From: Calendula officinalis | Lineage: Eukaryota; Streptophyta; Magnoliopsida; Asterales; Asteraceae | DNA: 64,000 bases | Assembly (NCBI GenBank): GCA_963853835.1 | Contig: OY970835.1 | Span: 38,204,047-38,268,046, forward strand | Direction of reading: 5' to 3' | Position numbers and translations under genes: made by a program | Notes under the pieces: model-generated | The model's database searches: none | The model's input: the letters and a program-made list of their open reading frames with translations, nothing else | What the model was told of the DNA's origin: nothing | Shown here: piece by piece, positions 11,027 through 21,531 of the stretch | Numbering within the stretch: the stretch's first letter is position 1 | Layout of the letters: every line of letters begins with the position of its first letter

Positions 11027-12291
11027 TAGATGTTAGTGTTTTTGGGTCTTAGTTTTTTCATTTTAATTATGTTATGAACAACTTATATGAATGTTAGTTT
11101 TCATTTTAATTGTTTTTATTATCTTATGAACAACTGATGAGTTTGGGGATATTGTTGGGAGGGGTCTAAGAATATAGGTATTTTAGTTTGTAATTTTGCT
11201 CAAAGTTCAATAAAAGTTGTTTTTGTGATTTTTATTTTATCTTGATGGGGTGATAACTTTGTTGAAACTTCTTCCCGAGGTTTCCTTTCTTGCTGTTAAA
11301 AAATGATTTTTTTAGCCTCCCCTAAATGAAATTCGTGGATCTATCACTGCCTCGAGAATTCATGTTATTATTGAAAGTGCATACTTTTTAACATCATATG
11401 TAATGCATTAACTATATATTCCATACAAAATATAATCCGTTACCTAAACGGCTGGTAGGCTCTAACCACCAATTCACACGTTGTACGTATACTTAATTTT
11501 ATCGCCACTGGTAGTCTCTTCCGTAAGAGATAACAATGTCCCGAGAAACATCCACCACAAACACATGGCATGTTCGAGCCCCACATGTTGGCATTTTACA
11601 TGAGGTGTTTAATGATTCAAGACTCAAATCATAAAATTTAAGAAAATATAAATATGTCTACTTATTTGCCTACTTAAATAAACTTTGAGACACATGATTT
11701 ATTAATTTTCTCTCCTCATATTAACAAATAATTTTTCCATATAACTTAATTAATCAAATACATGTAAGCATAAAAATAGTCTTATTAAATAAGCATGTAT
11801 AGCAATACTCTAAAACTTAATTGTTAATTTACAATATATAATAGCTTAGTGAATTGGTGTTTGGTATTGCTCATAGTTTAAGATCATGAGTTTAGGTACT
11901 CTTATAGTGTTATGAGCAAAATTAAGATATATTTAGAAGCGGCAATTTTGTTTGGAAACAGATATAGGGGACAAAGATACCTCATTTTCATGTGACTTGT
12001 TTTGTCCAAACATGCAGGGGGCCTATTGCCTATGGCTTGAAATATTTATGTAGTAGTGAAATAACAAAATTTGAATATAAAAATGTGAAGTTGGGATTAA
12101 GAATGCATAAAAATTAAAAAAAGCCTTAAATTAGATTATTATATTGTCAAAAATCAAAATCCTTGGTTTCTTCCTATTATGTTGGATTAAGAATGCAACT
12201 AACTACTTGACTAGCTAAACACAAAAAGATGGTGATGTGACACATGAACCTAACTATAAAATCATTAAGACAATCAAAGCATAATGACATA
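11027..12291. other. Intergenic, with one possible tRNA-derived SINE relic
   Basis: No gene is seen. At about 11845-11910 'tagcttagtg' followed by 'gatcatgagtttaggtac' resembles degenerate pol III A and B boxes of a plant SINE, but the B box is poor. The remainder is AT-rich, unique-looking sequence. Confidence 0.35.
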
Positions 12292-12604
12292 CTTCCTCCG
12301 ATTTAAAATAAGTGATACACTTTCCATATTTGGGTGTATCAAAATAAGTGATACACTTTGAAAACTTACCTTATTTGGTAAAAAGTAGTGGGGCCCACAC
12401 TCACTAACTATCTACTTTAATAAAGTGAAATGACATATTTACCCTTACTTTTACTTTTAAATATCATTAACCTCACTTTATTCAAACTTTGTGGGACCCA
12501 TTACCCACTAACCATCCAATTAATCTAATTTAATTATCATTATCATATTTTGCCTCAAAAACCGTGAAACCAACAATGTATCACTTATTTTAAATCGGAG
12601 GAAG
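12292..12604. mobile_element. Stowaway-like MITE, family A copy 2
   Basis: TA-flanked, ends CTTCCTCCGATTTAAAATAA and its inverse. It is nearly the same element as copy 8 (58781-59093) in the opposite orientation, which suggests recent movement. It sits about 400 bp upstream of the RIC gene, so it may contribute promoter sequence. Confidence 0.85.
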
Positions 12605-13001
12605 TATAATTCTGTTTGTGGGCTCCAAAACCCCTTCCCCAATTTAGCCCAGCAATCACAACTCAGTTAGTTGAATTCTACATCTTAACCAACTTACTAG
12701 TGCCAACCAATCCCCTTTATCCAAACCAAAAAGCCCGAAATCCACATCAATGTACAACTTCCACTCCACGATGCACGACTCACTTTAGCTTCACTTCTCT
12801 ATATTTAGCAATTTTTGATCTTGGAAAAGTTTTACCTTGACAAATGATGGAGGCTTGTTCACAAAGTAATGGGAACCAATTACAAAATAGCTTGTGTTCT
12901 TGATGCCAACAACCTTCTTTCTACATCTAGTTTATTTTGTAGAATTTTAGGCATTTAAGCAATTGAGATTAGATCAGTGTGAAAGATTTTAACAAATTTT
13001 A
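12605..13001 (+). promoter_or_regulatory. Upstream region of the RIC gene
   Basis: About 400 bp between MITE copy 2 and the start codon. A pyrimidine-rich, C-rich tract covers 12630-12800. No clean TATA box close to the start could be assigned. The open frame at 12616-12840 is low-complexity and is not considered coding. Confidence 0.3.
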
Positions 13002-13873
13002 ATGAAAGAGACAAAGATTTCAAGGTTTATCGTTCTTCCGTTTTATCGAGGATGTTTGTTTCAATCGAATACAAATGAATCTAAGAACATAAATGGTGAA
13101 GCAAAACAAGTTGCAACAAGAATGGAGATGGAGGGAGAAAGTTCATCGACTGTGAAACTTAAGAAATCTTTGAGCTTTGTACCCCGAAATAGATCTAACA
13201 TCTCAAAGGTGATGGACAAGTTAATTAGAGTCACATTCAAAAGTTTTACTCGTGTATTTGGTAAGTAAAAGTTTCATAATTTATTAGTACTCATAATCTT
13301 TAAATAAATCTGATATTCGGGTTATTTACGTTTGCATCGGTATAGCCGGTGGGTTAGGATCATTTCCTCAAATAAAGGTAGCTAAAAAATGAAATTGTTT
13401 AAATACTTCATATAATTAAACAAATTGGTGGATCGACCCGTTTATACATTGACCCAATTTATTAACGGGTTGGACGAGTCGACTTATTTTATTTACCCGA
13501 ACCCATTTAGGCTCCATGTTGGGTTCGTGTCATGTTATGGGATGTGAATAAAGTATGCACCTTTTTCTTGAGTGTCATATAGTTGTTTTTTGTGGTTGTT
13601 TAGATTTCACAATTTTTTTCAGCTTACAAAGATATCGAAGACATTAAGAGCGAGACCGAATTGGAAATTGGATTTCCAACAGATGTAAAACATGTCACGC
13701 ACATAGGCTACGATGGATCAATGACTACAAACCTTGACAAAAACTTGGATCATTTTCAACTACCCGAAACACCTTCTTTTCCTTCGGTTTCCCTGCATCA
13801 ATTTGAGATTGGGAAAGCCGGCAGGATGAGGGACGGGAACCCTAATGTTTTACGCCCTTTTCAATGTAGCTAA
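13002..13873 (+). CDS. ROP-interactive CRIB-motif (RIC) protein
   Basis: Two exons, 13002-13260 and 13623-13873, join in phase (g|ct) to give about 169 residues. The second exon contains the CRIB motif 'IGFPTDVKHVTHIGYDG' at roughly residues 101-117. It has the conserved I-x-x-P, H-x-x-H and G positions that bind the active GTP form of plant ROP GTPases. The N-terminal half is basic and serine-rich ('VKLKKSLSFVPRNRSN') and carries no recognised domain. RIC proteins are plant-specific effectors that link ROP signalling to actin, microtubules or calcium in polar growth. Length and single CRIB motif suit the family; the exact RIC subgroup cannot be told. The second exon ends with '...NVLRPFQCS'. 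The start is the first ATG of the exon and precedes a plausible coding frame, but a start further downstream cannot be excluded. Confidence 0.9.
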
Positions 13874-14113
13874 AGTTGGATACAAAATATAACACATTGT
13901 TTGAGATTATAATATAAATGTGGAGGAAGAAATAGAGGGAAAATTAAAAATGGTTTGGTTTTGTTTTGTTTGGTGGTAAATTTGTTGGGTGTTTGATGTT
14001 GTTATTACATATCTTTCATTTGTACACATTTTTTATAACATGTTACTAACCTTATACTAAATGCTGCAACACTTTGTTCGGATTCTATGTCAATAAAAAT
14101 ATAATATTGTTTA

Positions 14114-14321
14114 GGGTTTTTCTAACATATGTCCCTAGACATATGTTAAGGTACATTAATTAACTCCAACTTTCCATTAAAATTAAAAAAATGCATTTAA
14201 TACATCACTTGAAAATGTAAATTTTGAACTTCATTAATGTGTATTGAGACTTGATTAGGAAACTTTGAGTAAATTAATGTATCTTAACATGTGCTTAGGG
14301 GACACATGTTTGAAAAAACCC
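14114..14321. mobile_element. Small MULE-like MITE with 9-bp target duplication
   Basis: Inverted ends GGGTTTTTCTAACATATGTC and the matching 'gacacatgtttgaaaaaaccc' face each other. Exact direct repeats tattgttta flank them (14105-14113 and 14322-14330). The 208-bp length, lack of coding capacity and 9-bp duplication fit a Mutator-type MITE. Confidence 0.75.
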
Positions 14322-14330
14322 TATTGTTTA

Positions 14331-14889
14331 TTATGTTAGGTTAACGACCGATATATCAATAATATATAGGTGTAGCCAAAGGGACAAACTGAACCTAATT
14401 ATGCTAGTCGGGCGGATGCATTCACGTCCTACCTTCATATCAGGGTTTTTAATCCGACCCGTTCAACCCGATTCCTTATCGAGTTGGATATGAGGTTAGG
14501 ATTTCATACTATTATCTATTTATTTGTTAGTAATATTTACCCATCTAAAACCATATATGAATATTTACCAAACAAGATAAGGTAAATCATTAACTTGTTG
14601 GAAGGGACTAAACCATTAACTTGTTTGCTTCTTTAGAGGATAAAAGTGAGAGAATAAAATATAGGGACCAAAAGTGTGAGTTATAAAGTAGTTTAGGGGC
14701 CCATATTTTCAAACCAGTAGTAACGTTTCAGGTGAAGGCTCATGAACCGACGGCGCAAGTTAAAGGGTTTGGGGTTGAGTTAAACGACGGCGCCGGAGCA
14801 TTGTAATTTCACGAGCTTAATTTTCAGTTACGGTTCACTCGCCGGCATAGGGTGGCGCGTAATCAATTAAATCGTATGCGATCATCGTA
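14331..14889 (+). promoter_or_regulatory. Upstream region and 5' UTR of the aspartic protease gene
   Basis: The segment from 14730 to 14889 is GC-rich ('gacggcgccgga', 'gccggcatagggtggcgcg') and likely contains the transcription start and 5' UTR. No definite TATA element is seen. The part nearer 14331 is plain AT-rich spacer. Confidence 0.3.
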
Positions 14890-17800
14890 ATGGCTGCCAT
14901 CGCTGCTTCCAGCTTCTTCTCGTTATTAATTGTGACCGTGATTTCGATTTCTTCGGTTGCGAGTGATGATCGTGATTTCGGAGCTGCAGTTTTCAGTGTG
15001 AAATCCAAGTTTTTCGGTAAGGATCGGTCACTTGATGTTCTTAAAGCTCATGATAGTGTTCGTCACCTTCAAATTCTAGCCTCCGGTGTTGACCTGCCGA
15101 TTGGAGGAAGCCTTCTTCCTGATGCGGTTGGGTATTTCATTTTACATGCTATATATCTGTTATTTAATTGTTACTTATATAGTTATATGAAAAGATTGAA
15201 AAATGTGCTGTTGTATGTAATTAGGGCTTGCAAGTAATAATAATTTAGGGTGATCTACAATTTCAAATTGGGCATAAAGTGATGTATTATTTAAACCTAA
15301 TTGTCACAGGCTTTACTACACCAAAATTGGAGTAGGAACACCAACAAGAGAATACTACGTGCAAGTAGATACAGGAAGTGATATAATGTGGATTAATTGC
15401 ATAGAATGCCAAAACTGCCCTAACAAAGGCTACAATGGGGTATGTATATCTTTTATTTCTTGGGTTTTTAAGAATAATCATGTATATAAATACTATTCAT
15501 ATAATCATATTTATGCTCTTAAATGCTAAACTTGTTTTACCATATGATAGTTGGACCTTACACTTTACAATCCAAATGCTTCATTTACTGGAAAACTGGT
15601 GACATGTGATGACAAATTTTGTGCTGTTGTCAATGGGGGTACAGTTAGTGGTTGTAAAGCTAATGCATCTTGTTTCTATAGTGAAAATTATGGAGATTGG
15701 AGTGACAGTTTTGGCTACTTTGTTAAGGATGTTGTTCTATATGATAGTGTGTCAGGTGACTTAGAAACTATGCCAGCAAATGGAAGCGTTATTTTTGGGT
15801 AACATCTAAATTTCTATTAATATTGTTCATAGTTTGATTACGTGTCAACTAAATTTCTATTAATATTGTTCATAATTTCTATTAATATTTTAGCAATGTG
15901 AATTACCAACGACCGAAAATCCGTTGGTAGTTTTGTACTTTTTATGAACAAAGTTAAATTTGTATGTTAGTAACCAAAAAGTAAGAAAAATAGCCATCAA
16001 TCGAAATTATTAACGTTAGGTAAGCCGTTGGAATTTTGTATTTTTTTTTAACCAAAATTGTTTTGTACTTTACGAATAAAAAGGGAAGGAAATAATCATT
16101 AATGGAATTTTCAACAACCTCAAAACCAATTTGTAATTTGTATTCTTCAAAAAAAGTTAATTTGGTATATATGAACTGAATGCTTATATTTCTTCCCAAT
16201 CTTTCCTAAATTTTGTTAATTATTGAATTTAATTTAATTAGGTGTGGTACTATAGAATCTGGCAATTTAGCTTTTCCTACAGAGGCAGTTGATGGAATTC
16301 TTGGTTTTGGAAAATCAAATTCATCCATCATATCACAATTATCTTCTTCTGGAAAAGTGAAAAAGATGTTTGCACATTGTTTAGATGCTAATAACGGTGG
16401 AGGTATTTTTGCTATTGGTCATGTTGTTCAGCCGAAAGTTAATTCAACACATTTAAATCAAGACGAGTGAGTGATAATTGATTTTTTTTATTTCTCTTTT
16501 TCAAAACATTGGTTATATTTTTGTGTGATAATTATTCATAATCTTAATAATATTACATTGATTATAAATTTATAGGCCGCATTACTCTGTCAACGTGACA
16601 AGAATTGAAGTCGGTACAGAGTTGTTAAATCTTTCAACACATTCACTTGGAAGAGTAAAGAGTATAATGACTATTATAGATAGTGGTACAACATTAGCAT
16701 ATATTCCAGAATTGATTTATCAACAATTGGTGAAAAAGGTGAAATTTCAATAATTCTGTTGTTTTAATTATCTTTTATTTGCTTATGTTTATTTTTTTAA
16801 GTAGGTAGTCGCTGGACAATCTGGTATAATATTACAAATTCTTCAAAATCAGTTTACATGCTTTAAATTCTCTGGAAGGTAACTGTTTTTATGGAACTTT
16901 CCATTTACAGAAATAGATTATGTATTAAATTAAATGGGGTTTGAGATCTTCGGTAATCTTTGTTTTTTATGTTAAATGTGGAGGCCAACTAACTATAACA
17001 ATTTTATTGGCCACTGAAATATCTGTTTTCGTTTATCCCAACTCAAGCCAAGCTTATGACAGAAAACTTTAAAATGACAAAAACGCCCCTGGTTGATAAA
17101 TTAAATGTGAAATGCCAATTATACCCTTCTATATATATTTTAACAAGAAAAAGATGCACTTTAATCAAGAGTTTAATTGGTATCTTACATCTAGATTGTT
17201 GTTTGTATTAATATAATTCGTGTATCTAATGTTTATAAATTATTGTGTATGAGTAGACAGCTTATTATATAAATGATGTTGATGATTTTGTTGCAGTGTT
17301 GATGATGGATTTCCTGTAGTCACATTCTATTTTGAAAATTCACTTTCCATGAAAGTTTATCCTCATGATTATTTGTTTGCATCTGTAAGTATTTTCTCAT
17401 TTAACATCATTAGTTTTGTATTTCTTTACATTTTAAGCAAATTTGTACAACCAACTATAGTCCAAAAACTCTTCTGAAACTTCAAATCCAAAAACTCACT
17501 CGTATATTTATTTTCATACTAAAATTAAGATATTTTTCAACGTGTATAAAATAGTAATTTATTAAGCGGTGCTAGTTAATATTTAACTAAGGTTTTATAC
17601 TGCATCACAATCTTGCAGGAAGATTTCTTGTGTTTTGGCTGGCAGAAAAATGACATTGACCCCCCAAGTTTAAGGGACACGATTATATTAGGAGGTAACC
17701 ACTTAATTATCACATTAGTAATATTACATCTCATTACCTTCTTTACTCTTTTTTTTCCCTTATATTTAATTTTGCAGAATTGGTACTCTCAAATAAGCTA

Positions 17801-18645
17801 GTATTGTATGATCTTGAAAGCCAGACAATCGGATGGACGGATTACAATTGTGAGTCATAAGTTTTCATTATGCTAGTTTTACCAAAAATAATAGGCGGGG
17901 CAAAACGAGTAAATATTTTTTACAGGGAATTTTTATAAATATTTAATGTGTCAAATATTGAATGAATAACAATCTATATGTTATGCAACTTTTGACTTGT
18001 TCGACCCATTTCCTTTTAAGCTATTTATATTTTACCTGTTAGACATAAAATATAACCTTAAGGGAAAAGTGAGTGTGTGGCTGTCACTTACCTAAGCTTA
18101 GGTGTGGAACCACTTAAAATTACATAATTTAGGTTAAAAAAACTTATATCTTACTACATAAACTCATTAGTATATCAAATCCCGTCTAAAACTTATCAAT
18201 TAGCTTAAATATTAATTATAATTTTGTTGAATTGGTGTTTCAAGTTTCATATTCTTGAATGGTGTTTATATTGAACACGTGTCATATTCTTGAAATGATG
18301 TTGAGTTGGTGTTTTTATATTATGTAAGTGTTCTAGTATGGTGGGAAAGTGACAACATATTGTAAAAATAATCATTTTGAAGTTTTTTTTAACAAAAACT
18401 ATGTAGTTATAGGTGATTCCACACCTAACCTTAGGTACGTGACAGCCACACACTCACTATCCCCTAACCTTAATCAACCAATTATTGTTTCAGGCTCTTC
18501 AAACATCACACTGAAGGACGAAATCACTGGATTGGTACATGTGGTTGGTTCTCATAAGTTATCATCTGCTTACAATCTAGTTATTCATAAGTCTGTATTA
18601 ATCATGTTATTATTACTTGCTCTACTAAACCTTTTAATACCCTGA
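14890..18645 (+). CDS. Pepsin-like aspartic protease (A1 family, A36/A39 type), probably GPI-anchored
   Basis: Ten exons join in phase to about 489 residues: 14890-15131, 15310-15439, 15551-15798, 16242-16466, 16576-16738, 16805-16878, 17297-17384, 17619-17694, 17778-17849 and 18494-18645. The N-terminus 'MAAIAASSFFSLLIVTVISI' is a signal peptide. The first catalytic motif is 'VQVDTGSDIMW' and the second 'IIDSGTTLAYIP', so both active-site Asp residues are present. Cysteines of the plant-type insertion ('CIECQNCPNKGYNG') follow the first motif. 'VDGILGFGKSNSSIISQLSS' and 'LVLSNKLVLYDLESQTIGW' are typical of this class. The C-terminus ends in a hydrophobic run ('VLIMLLLLALLNLLIP') suited to a GPI-anchor signal, as in Arabidopsis A36/A39, which act at the cell surface in pollen and ovules. 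Exon 6 is the least certain; its acceptor could be 4 bp downstream in sequence but not in phase. The gene converges on the TPD1-like gene, whose stop codon is about 145 bp away. Confidence 0.93.
18062..18464. mobile_element. MULE-like MITE in the last intron of the protease gene
   Basis: Long terminal inverted repeats (about 50 bp) read 'gtgagtgtgtggctgtcac' then 'taggtgtggaa' inward from the left, and the inverse from the right. An exact 9-bp direct repeat, taaccttaa (18053-18061 and 18465-18473), flanks the element. The interior is AT-rich and noncoding. The size and duplication length fit a Mutator-type MITE. Confidence 0.85.
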
Positions 18646-18790
18646 TTTCAGAATCATCTACATCCTAATACACCAATGAATTAAAATACTAATCATAGTA
18701 GCAAAATACATTAGATAGTACCACTGTCATAATTGACAATTCATTTAACAATAATAATAACAATAATAATAATAATAATAGTAATAATTT

Positions 18791-19169
18791 TTACTCACAT
18801 TGATAGTACCAATTGGAAGGGTTTAATGCATACATGGAATGAGAGTATTTAAAAGCCATTTTCTCAAGAGGTTTTAACGGTGAACCACTGTTAACAACAC
18901 AATCGTTGTGACCCAACACTTTAAAAATCCTCGGGTTCACTAGAGCTTGAGAAAAATTCCCACATTTGACATGAACATCGATAACCGGGCAGGTCGGGCA
19001 GGTGTTTTTAACCTCAACCCTGTATGTTGGTGGCTTCTTGAACCCTGTTTGTGTTTGCTTTAGACTCGGGCTGTTTCTTTCACATCTTTCTCCACTCCCT
19101 GTACATATCGCAAAATTCAATCTAAATGATACACACATATATATATACATACACCCACGTATATATATG

Positions 19170-19205
<36 letters not shown>

Positions 19206-19278
19206 CAATGTGAAGTAGAATGGGCAGTGAGAGAGAAGCCCATAAGAGAAGTTTGAAAAATCCTAGTTTGCTTGCCAT
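18791..19278 (-). CDS. TPD1-like small secreted cysteine-rich protein
   Basis: Two exons, 19206-19278 and 18791-19098, join in phase to about 126 residues. Exon 1 encodes 'MASKLGFFKLLLWASLSLPI', a clear signal peptide, ending '...LLHI G|'. Exon 2 continues 'GSGERCERN', 'TYRVEVKNTCPTCPVIDVHV', 'KCGNFSQALVNPRIF', 'GHNDCVVNSGSPLKP' and 'NPSNWYYQCE'. The pattern Y-x-V-x-(I/V)-x-N-x-C, then 'V-x-C-G-x-F', 'NDC-V-N-G-P-L' and a terminal Cys is that of the TPD1 family. TPD1 is a secreted ligand of the EMS1 receptor kinase in anther tapetum specification; family members outside TPD1 itself mostly lack assigned roles. The intron is only 107 bp and begins with a donor directly followed by a GA/CT microsatellite. 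A truncated copy of exon 1 with its 5' flank occurs at 25990-26560. Confidence 0.85.
19173..19202. repeat. (GA)n microsatellite beside the TPD1-like splice donor
   Basis: About 15 GA units. The tract begins within a few bases of the intron donor of the TPD1-like gene (minus strand GTCATCTCTCTC...). The same tract is about three times longer in the duplicated copy at 25904-25995. Confidence 0.9.
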
Positions 19279-19984
19279 ATGCAATGAAACTTTAAAGTTC
19301 AAATTGCTTTTGTAAACATGTAAATGTTGATACATAACGTATGCATATATATACACGCACACACAGTCACGTGCCAGAAATAAGTAGATATCATATAGTA
19401 CATCATAATTCGTACTGAGTTATAAATCAAATATATAAAAATCTCGAACCCGTGAGATATGGCGTTTAAAAGTGGGGCAAATGACATGAATATTGGAAGG
19501 TTGTTGTTTGGTTGGATACGAGGGGAGAATCTACACTGCACTTCTGCATGCTCTGTTTTTTTTTTTCTTTTTGAATTTTGACCATATTCAGTCTTCCCTC
19601 AAAACTATATTTTTCTACAAATTATACTAATCCGTTTGGTTTGATATGAAACTTAATTAAACATTTTAACTTAGTTAAACATTAAAACATGTTTTGGAGT
19701 GATTATACGGAAGTGAAAATACGTGGTATGTATTTGCAATTTATTGAAAAGGAAATTGTTTTTCGTCCTTGAGTAAATTCTTGAGTGGCATAAGACCACT
19801 AGTTAAATATTACTACTAGTCTAATAGTTCAAGTTTTAATTCAACCAAGTTTTATAAAATCGTATCCAAATCATCCTACTTTTGGGTAAAATTTTCCACT
19901 TTCTTTTTCCTATCTAAATTAAAAAAATCGTATTTATTGTGGGAGTGGATTGGGAATTTGGTGGTGGAAAATTTGGAGATGGGC
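19279..19984 (-). promoter_or_regulatory. 5' flank of the TPD1-like gene
   Basis: This is the upstream side of the minus-strand start codon. The parts 19205-19350 and 19750-19880 recur, diverged, at 25996-26160 and 26240-26560, so the region belongs to a segmental duplication. No coding sequence is recognised. Confidence 0.45.
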
Positions 19985-19989
19985 AAAGG

Positions 19990-21340
19990 TTACAAGGAGT
20001 AGGGACGGATGGTGTGATGATTTAGGTTCGGTATATCATCACAATAGGTTGTTAAGAGTAATTGTGCGGAAGGAGTGGTAGATGGTAGACCCGCATAAGG
20101 AAAAATAGCCTCATCAAATTTTGCATGACAAGTTGTATAAATTCGGTTAGTTTGAAGATCAAGACACCTATAGTCTTTGTATTGAGTGCTATAGCCAATA
20201 AATACACATGGTGAGCTTCGGGGAGCAAGCTTGTGTGCCGAGTAATCACGAAGGTAGGGATAAACACAACTACCAAATACTCGAAAATTACCATAATTCG
20301 GTTGAGAATTAAATAATAATTCATAAGGAGATTTGTGGTCAAGAACCTTTGATGGTAATCGATTGATAATAAAGGTGGCGGAACTATAAGCATAAGCCCA
20401 GAGAGAAGCCGGAATTTTGGCATTAAACATCATTGCCAAGCCCGTTTCGGTAATGTGTCGGTGCTTACGTTCGGCCCAACCATTTTGTTGCGGTGTATGT
20501 GGACATGACAATTGGTGATGAGTTCCATTTTTGCTAAATAAATCCCGAACACGTGAATTTGTAAATTCTGTACCACCATCGGATTGAAAAACTTTGATGC
20601 GACAAGAAAATTGATTTTGAACAAAGGCAACAAAGTTTTCCAACACGTGATAAAAATCCGATTTTAGCTTTAGGGGATAAAACCACGTAAACCTGGAAAA
20701 ATCATCAACAAAGATTGCATAATAACGGTAACCATCAATCGACATAATAGGCGATGGTCCCCACAAATCACAATGAACTAAATTCAAAACATGCAAAGCT
20801 CTTTTAGAATTAAGAGAAAAAGGTAGTCTTTTACTTTTAGAAAGTTGACAAGATGAACATAATGTAGGGGTTGGTAATAATGAAGTAATAGCTAAACAAT
20901 CCGATTTATTTAAACTAGAAATAACATCATTAGAGACATGCCCCAAACGATTGTGCCACAAATCAAATGATGCTTGAAGATGTCGGGAGGAGATTTTCGC
21001 CAAGTATGCATGTTGACCGGAGTCAAGAACATACAATCCATGCTTACGGTGCCCTTTTGCTAGAGTCTCCTTTGTAGGCGCTTCTGAATATAAAACATCG
21101 GATCAGAAAATAAGACATCAACATAATTATCTTGTGTAAATTTGCTAACCGATAATAAATTTTTTGTAAGTTGAGGAACAACTAGAACACCATTAAGAGC
21201 AATGTTCGGGTATAAATGAGATCGACCAATATGAGTGATCGACGCGTCATTACCATTACCAAAATAAATTGTTTCATTACCGGTATATGTGGTGGCGAAA
21301 TCCAAATGAGAATGGGATTTAGTCATATGAGATGACGCAC
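19990..21340 (-). pseudogene. Copia protease and integrase remnant
   Basis: From about 21345 down to 21060 the frame shows the aspartic protease site (DTGASSHM) and 'LTKNLLSVSKFTQDN', the motif that precedes integrase. From 21036 down to 19990 an uninterrupted frame of 348 codons gives the integrase region. It has the zinc-binding 'LWHNRLGHVS' and 'CSSCQLSKSKRLPF', then the catalytic core 'IFVDDFSRFTW', 'KVFQSDGGTEF' and 'PHTPQQNGWAERKHRHITE'. Both frames are separated by a frameshift around 21050. The sequence ends with a chance stop soon after 'FIGYSTQYKDYRCLDLQ', before any reverse transcriptase motif. This is the 3' deletion end of the retrotransposon. Confidence 0.9.
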
Positions 21341-21531
21341 CCGTATCAACAAACCAGTCAGTTTCGGTGGTGTGGCGTTGAGCCGTAAAGGCTTGAGCAA
21401 GATGAGCATCAATTTGCTGCGGATTTGATGCAAAAGATTGTAGCCACGAAGCGTATGCATGCGTTCGACCGATACGTGACTGTAGGCGGCTTCAAGGGCG
21501 TTCCAAATAGCATGAGATGTTGAATGACCAA

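Noticed and set aside
12616..12840. 74-codon open frame before the RIC gene
   Set aside because: Proline/threonine-rich translation of a C-rich tract, no conserved motif and no splice partner.
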